Shown: positions 61,472 to 64,000 of the stretch, piece by piece
Position numbering within the stretch: position 1 is the stretch's first letter
Layout: every line of letters begins with the position of its first letter
Source of the DNA: Sphingomonas sp. BK345
GTDB lineage: Bacteria; Pseudomonadota; Alphaproteobacteria; Sphingomonadales; Sphingomonadaceae
Assembly: GCF_014193845.1 (NCBI RefSeq)
Contig: NZ_JACHZX010000003.1
Span: forward strand, 682,001 to 746,000
Reading direction: 5' to 3'
Length of the DNA: 64,000 nucleotides
Notes under the pieces: generated by a model
What the model was told of the DNA's origin: nothing
The model's database searches: none
What the model saw: only the letters and a program-made list of their open reading frames with translations
Program-made: the position numbers and the translations under genes

Positions 61472-64000
61472 GTGGCTTTTCCGATGCGTCGTGCCGCGTT
61501 CCTGCTCTCCGCCGCTGCCTCCATGCCGGCATTCGCGCAGGGGAGCGACCCCGCGGTGGAGAGCGAGGCCGACACGATCATCGTCACGGGCAGCCGCTTC
61601 GGCGGCCGAACATCGACGCAATCGGCGACCCCGGTGGATGCGGTCGGGCGCGAGCAACTCCAGCAGAGCGGCCGGGTCGACCTGATCCAGCAGCTCAAGG
61701 TCGAGGTGCCCAGTTTCAACACGCCGAGGCCGCTCGGTTCGGGGGTTGGCGACTATCTGGTTCCACCTTCGCTGCGCGGTCTCGGGCCCGGCGAGGTGCT
61801 GGTCCTGGTCAACGGCAAGCGCCGGCACACGTCCAGCGACCTGAACGCCAGCAACGGCATCGGCCGCGGCGACGTGTCGGTCGACTTCAACGCCATTCCC
61901 TCCTTCGCACTCTCCCGCGCGGAGGTGCTGCGCGACGGCGCCTCTGCGCAATATGGCTCCGACGCGATCTCGGGCGTCATCAACCTGATCCTCGACCGCT
62001 CGGTCGGAACGCGCGCGCAGGTGACCGGCGGGATCACGACCGAGGGCGACGGCGCCTATGGTGAGGCGAGCGTCTCGTCGGGCATCCGCGTCGGGGAGGA
62101 CGGGGTATTCAGGCTGACGGCGTCGTTCCAGCAGCATGAGGGCACCGACCGATCGCGCCCCGATACCCGGCAGCAGTATTTCGGCACCAGCGCGGCGGGT
62201 CGCCCCACGACCATCTCCGGCAACTATGGCTCCGGCACCGGGTTGACACCGTCGAACGGCACGCTCGACCCGCGCGAGGCGACGATCGACCGGAACGTGT
62301 TCCGCTTCGGCGATCAACCCAGCACCAACGCGCAGCTCTTCTATAACTTCGCGGCGGCCGCCTCTGACAGCGCCGAGGTCTACTCGTTCGGCGGCTACAA
62401 CCGACTCGACGGCGACATCGAGTATTTCTTTCGTCGCGCTGGTCAGGACGAGACGATCCGCGCGCTCAATCCCGACGGTTACCGCCCGATCCTCGACTCA
62501 AAGATGGAGAATCTGTCAGTCGCCGTGGGCCTTCGCGGCGACGACCTCGCAGGCTTCGGTTGGGACCTGTCCACCGTGTACGGGCTCAACGCGCAGGATC
62601 TCTACTACGACAACAGCGTCAACGTGTCCTACGGTCTCGCAACCCCGCGGCGCTTCAACCGGCTGCGATCCGACTTCTACCAGTGGACGAGCAACCTCGA
62701 CCTGACCCGCGGGATACCGCTCGGCGATGCCGAGCCGCTGAAGCTCGCCGCCGGCCTGGAGTATCGCGAGGAAACCTACCGGCTCTTCTCGGGTGACCCG
62801 GCCGGGTACCTCAACGGCGGGGTCCCGATCCTCGACGGACCCAATGCGGGACGACCCGCCATCGTGGGAGCGCAGCCCGGCCCCAGCAACGGCGCCGACG
62901 ACCGCGCGTCGCAGGGTCGTCACAGCTGGGCCATATACGGCGACGTGGAGAAGACCCTGTTTGACCGCCTCCTGCTTCAGGGCACGGTGCGGCACGAACA
63001 TTATTCCGACTTCGGGAACACCACCAACTTCAAGGTGGCCGGGCGCCTGGGGTTGTTCGGAAGCCTCGCGGCCCGCGCCTCGTACAACACCGGCTTCCGC
63101 GCGCCCGCGCTGGCACAATCGGGCTATAACGCCTCCAACACGCTGATCCTGAACGGTCAGCAGGCGATCGTTCGCGTCGCTGCAGTGGATAGCGCGGCCG
63201 CCCGCTTGGCCGGGGCGACCGATCTCAAGCCCGAGACGTCGCGCAACGTGTCGGCTGGCCTGGTCTTCGAGGCTGGCGGTCTTACCGCGACGCTCGACGC
63301 CTATCAGATCAAGGTGCGCGACCGCATCGCGATTTCCTCCACCTTCCAGGACCCGCGGCTCACCGCCTATCTGGCGGCGAACGGGCAGGGCAATTTCAGC
63401 GCCATCTCGTACCTGACCAACGCCGTCGACACGAAGACGCGCGGCGTGGACCTGGTGGTGAACTATCGCGCGCGTGTCGCCGACGGCGTGTTCAGCGCGA
63501 CGCTGGCGGGCAACTACAACAAGACTACCTTCGATCGCATCGCCGGTACGCCCGCGCAGCTGGCAGCGCTCGGGCTCGCCACCCCGCTGTTCGACCTGAC
63601 CCAGCAGCTGCGCTTCTCCGACAGCCTGCCACGCACCAAGGTGACGCTCGACCTCAATTACTCGCATGGGCCGTTCGCCATCTCGCTGACGAACACGCGC
63701 TACGGCGAGGTGTCGACCGTCGCGCTGACCAATCGCACCCCCGCTCAGGTTGCGGCGCTCGTGCCGGGCTATGACGTGTCCTTGGTACCCGTCTCGCCCA
63801 CGACCGCCAACGCGGACATCATCCAGCGCTTCGGCGCCGAGGTGCTGACCGACCTCGAACTCTCGTGGCAGGCGACGCGCGCGCTGCGCCTCAGCGCGGG
63901 GGCGCAGAACCTGCTCGACGTCTATCCGGGCGAGAACATCGCTTCCACCGTCGCCTCGGTCGCGACCGGCAGCAATGGGGCCGACAACGCCGGTACGCAG
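61472..64000 (+). CDS. Large TonB-dependent receptor, runs off the window
   Basis: An open frame of 843 codons to the window edge. Signal peptide MRRAAFLLSAAASMPAFAQ (from codon 5), TonB-box-like DTIIVTGSR, and a plug with LKVEVPSFNTPRPLGSGVGD, LRGLGPGEVLVLVNGKRRH, AEVLRDGASAQYGSDAISGV and INLI. The barrel runs to LRLSAGAQNLLDVYPGENIA near the edge, so only the last few dozen residues are missing. I chose the GTG at 61472, eight bases after AAGGGG. It is a different subgroup from the ZnuD-like receptors: the large type often serving peptides, sugars or complex substrates. Confidence 0.88.
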   Translation, partial: MAFPMRRAAFLLSAAASMPAFAQGSDPAVESEADTIIVTGSRFGGRTSTQSATPVDAVGREQLQQSGRVDLIQQLKVEVPSFNTPRPLGSGVGDYLVPPSLRGLGPGEVLVLVNGKRRHTSSDLNASNGIGRGDVSVDFNAIPSFALSRAEVLRDGASAQYGSDAISGVINLILDRSVGTRAQVTGGITTEGDGAYGEASVSSGIRVGEDGVFRLTASFQQHEGTDRSRPDTRQQYFGTSAAGRPTTISGNYGSGTGLTPSNGTLDPREATIDRNVFRFGDQPSTNAQLFYNFAAAASDSAEVYSFGGYNRLDGDIEYFFRRAGQDETIRALNPDGYRPILDSKMENLSVAVGLRGDDLAGFGWDLSTVYGLNAQDLYYDNSVNVSYGLATPRRFNRLRSDFYQWTSNLDLTRGIPLGDAEPLKLAAGLEYREETYRLFSGDPAGYLNGGVPILDGPNAGRPAIVGAQPGPSNGADDRASQGRHSWAIYGDVEKTLFDRLLLQGTVRHEHYSDFGNTTNFKVAGRLGLFGSLAARASYNTGFRAPALAQSGYNASNTLILNGQQAIVRVAAVDSAAARLAGATDLKPETSRNVSAGLVFEAGGLTATLDAYQIKVRDRIAISSTFQDPRLTAYLAANGQGNFSAISYLTNAVDTKTRGVDLVVNYRARVADGVFSATLAGNYNKTTFDRIAGTPAQLAALGLATPLFDLTQQLRFSDSLPRTKVTLDLNYSHGPFAISLTNTRYGEVSTVALTNRTPAQVAALVPGYDVSLVPVSPTTANADIIQRFGAEVLTDLELSWQATRALRLSAGAQNLLDVYPGENIASTVASVATGSNGADNAGTQ

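Noticed and set aside
1..64000. CRISPR arrays and rRNA genes
   Set aside because: No regularly spaced repeats and no rRNA sequence were seen.

Overview
The window looks like a chromosome segment of a GC-rich alphaproteobacterium, most likely a sphingomonad. The reasons are the hrcA-grpE pair, an EipA/DUF1134 protein, MucR- and YgfZ-type genes, many TonB-dependent receptors and serine/zinc exopeptidases, and very GC-rich codon use. The assignment rests on gene content only.

Layout. (1) 1-8.2 kb is ordinary core DNA: heat-shock repressor hrcA and grpE, a mosaic hairpin repeat, a threonine-synthase-like enzyme, ygfZ, dihydroorotase, a MarR regulator coupled to an NmrA-type oxidoreductase, eipA and a complete tRNA-Ser(GCT). 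(2) 8.23-21.73 kb is a 13.5-kb integrated element bounded by a 16-bp repeat of the tRNA 3' end. It has its own tyrosine integrase, an AlpA-like regulator and a prim-pol/SF3 helicase replication protein. The cargo is a one-chain restriction-modification enzyme, a DGQHR + GIY-YIG gene pair, and a two-gene membrane module whose second product is a membrane-anchored TIR-like/deoxyribosyltransferase-like protein. A truncated second integrase copy and an IS3 remnant show that it was assembled stepwise. (3) 21.73-28.5 kb is more foreign DNA: a ParB-methyltransferase/DUF5681/terminase trio with no capsid genes, a lipoprotein/membrane pair, XRE and MucR regulators, and a serine-recombinase remnant cut by an IS6-type transposase remnant. 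(4) 28.6-33 kb holds recurring small membrane and small soluble proteins around a CorA magnesium channel, a methyltransferase-like protein and a diaminopimelate decarboxylase. (5) 33.3-64 kb is a metal-homeostasis and peptide-processing region: DUF1826 plus a COG0523 zinc-chaperone GTPase (and a decayed second COG0523 copy), five TonB receptors (the last runs off the window), a Fur/Zur-family regulator, a ZIP transporter, a MerC-like protein, a three-gene ABC exporter, M1, M14, S9 and M23 peptidases, a PAP2 phosphatase and a Tat-exported PLP enzyme.

How it may work together. Many starts in region 5 are preceded within about 100 bases by a similar AT-rich, partly palindromic sequence (best copy GGTATGTTGCAACATTCC at 54233). 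I read this as a candidate Zur-family operator that would join receptors, transporters, zinc chaperone and peptidases in one low-metal response; this is inference. The strongest candidates for undescribed biology are the 9112-10250 two-gene membrane/TIR-like module and the 18619-20081 DGQHR/GIY-YIG pair, both inside the tRNA-Ser element beside a restriction enzyme, a typical place for defence genes.
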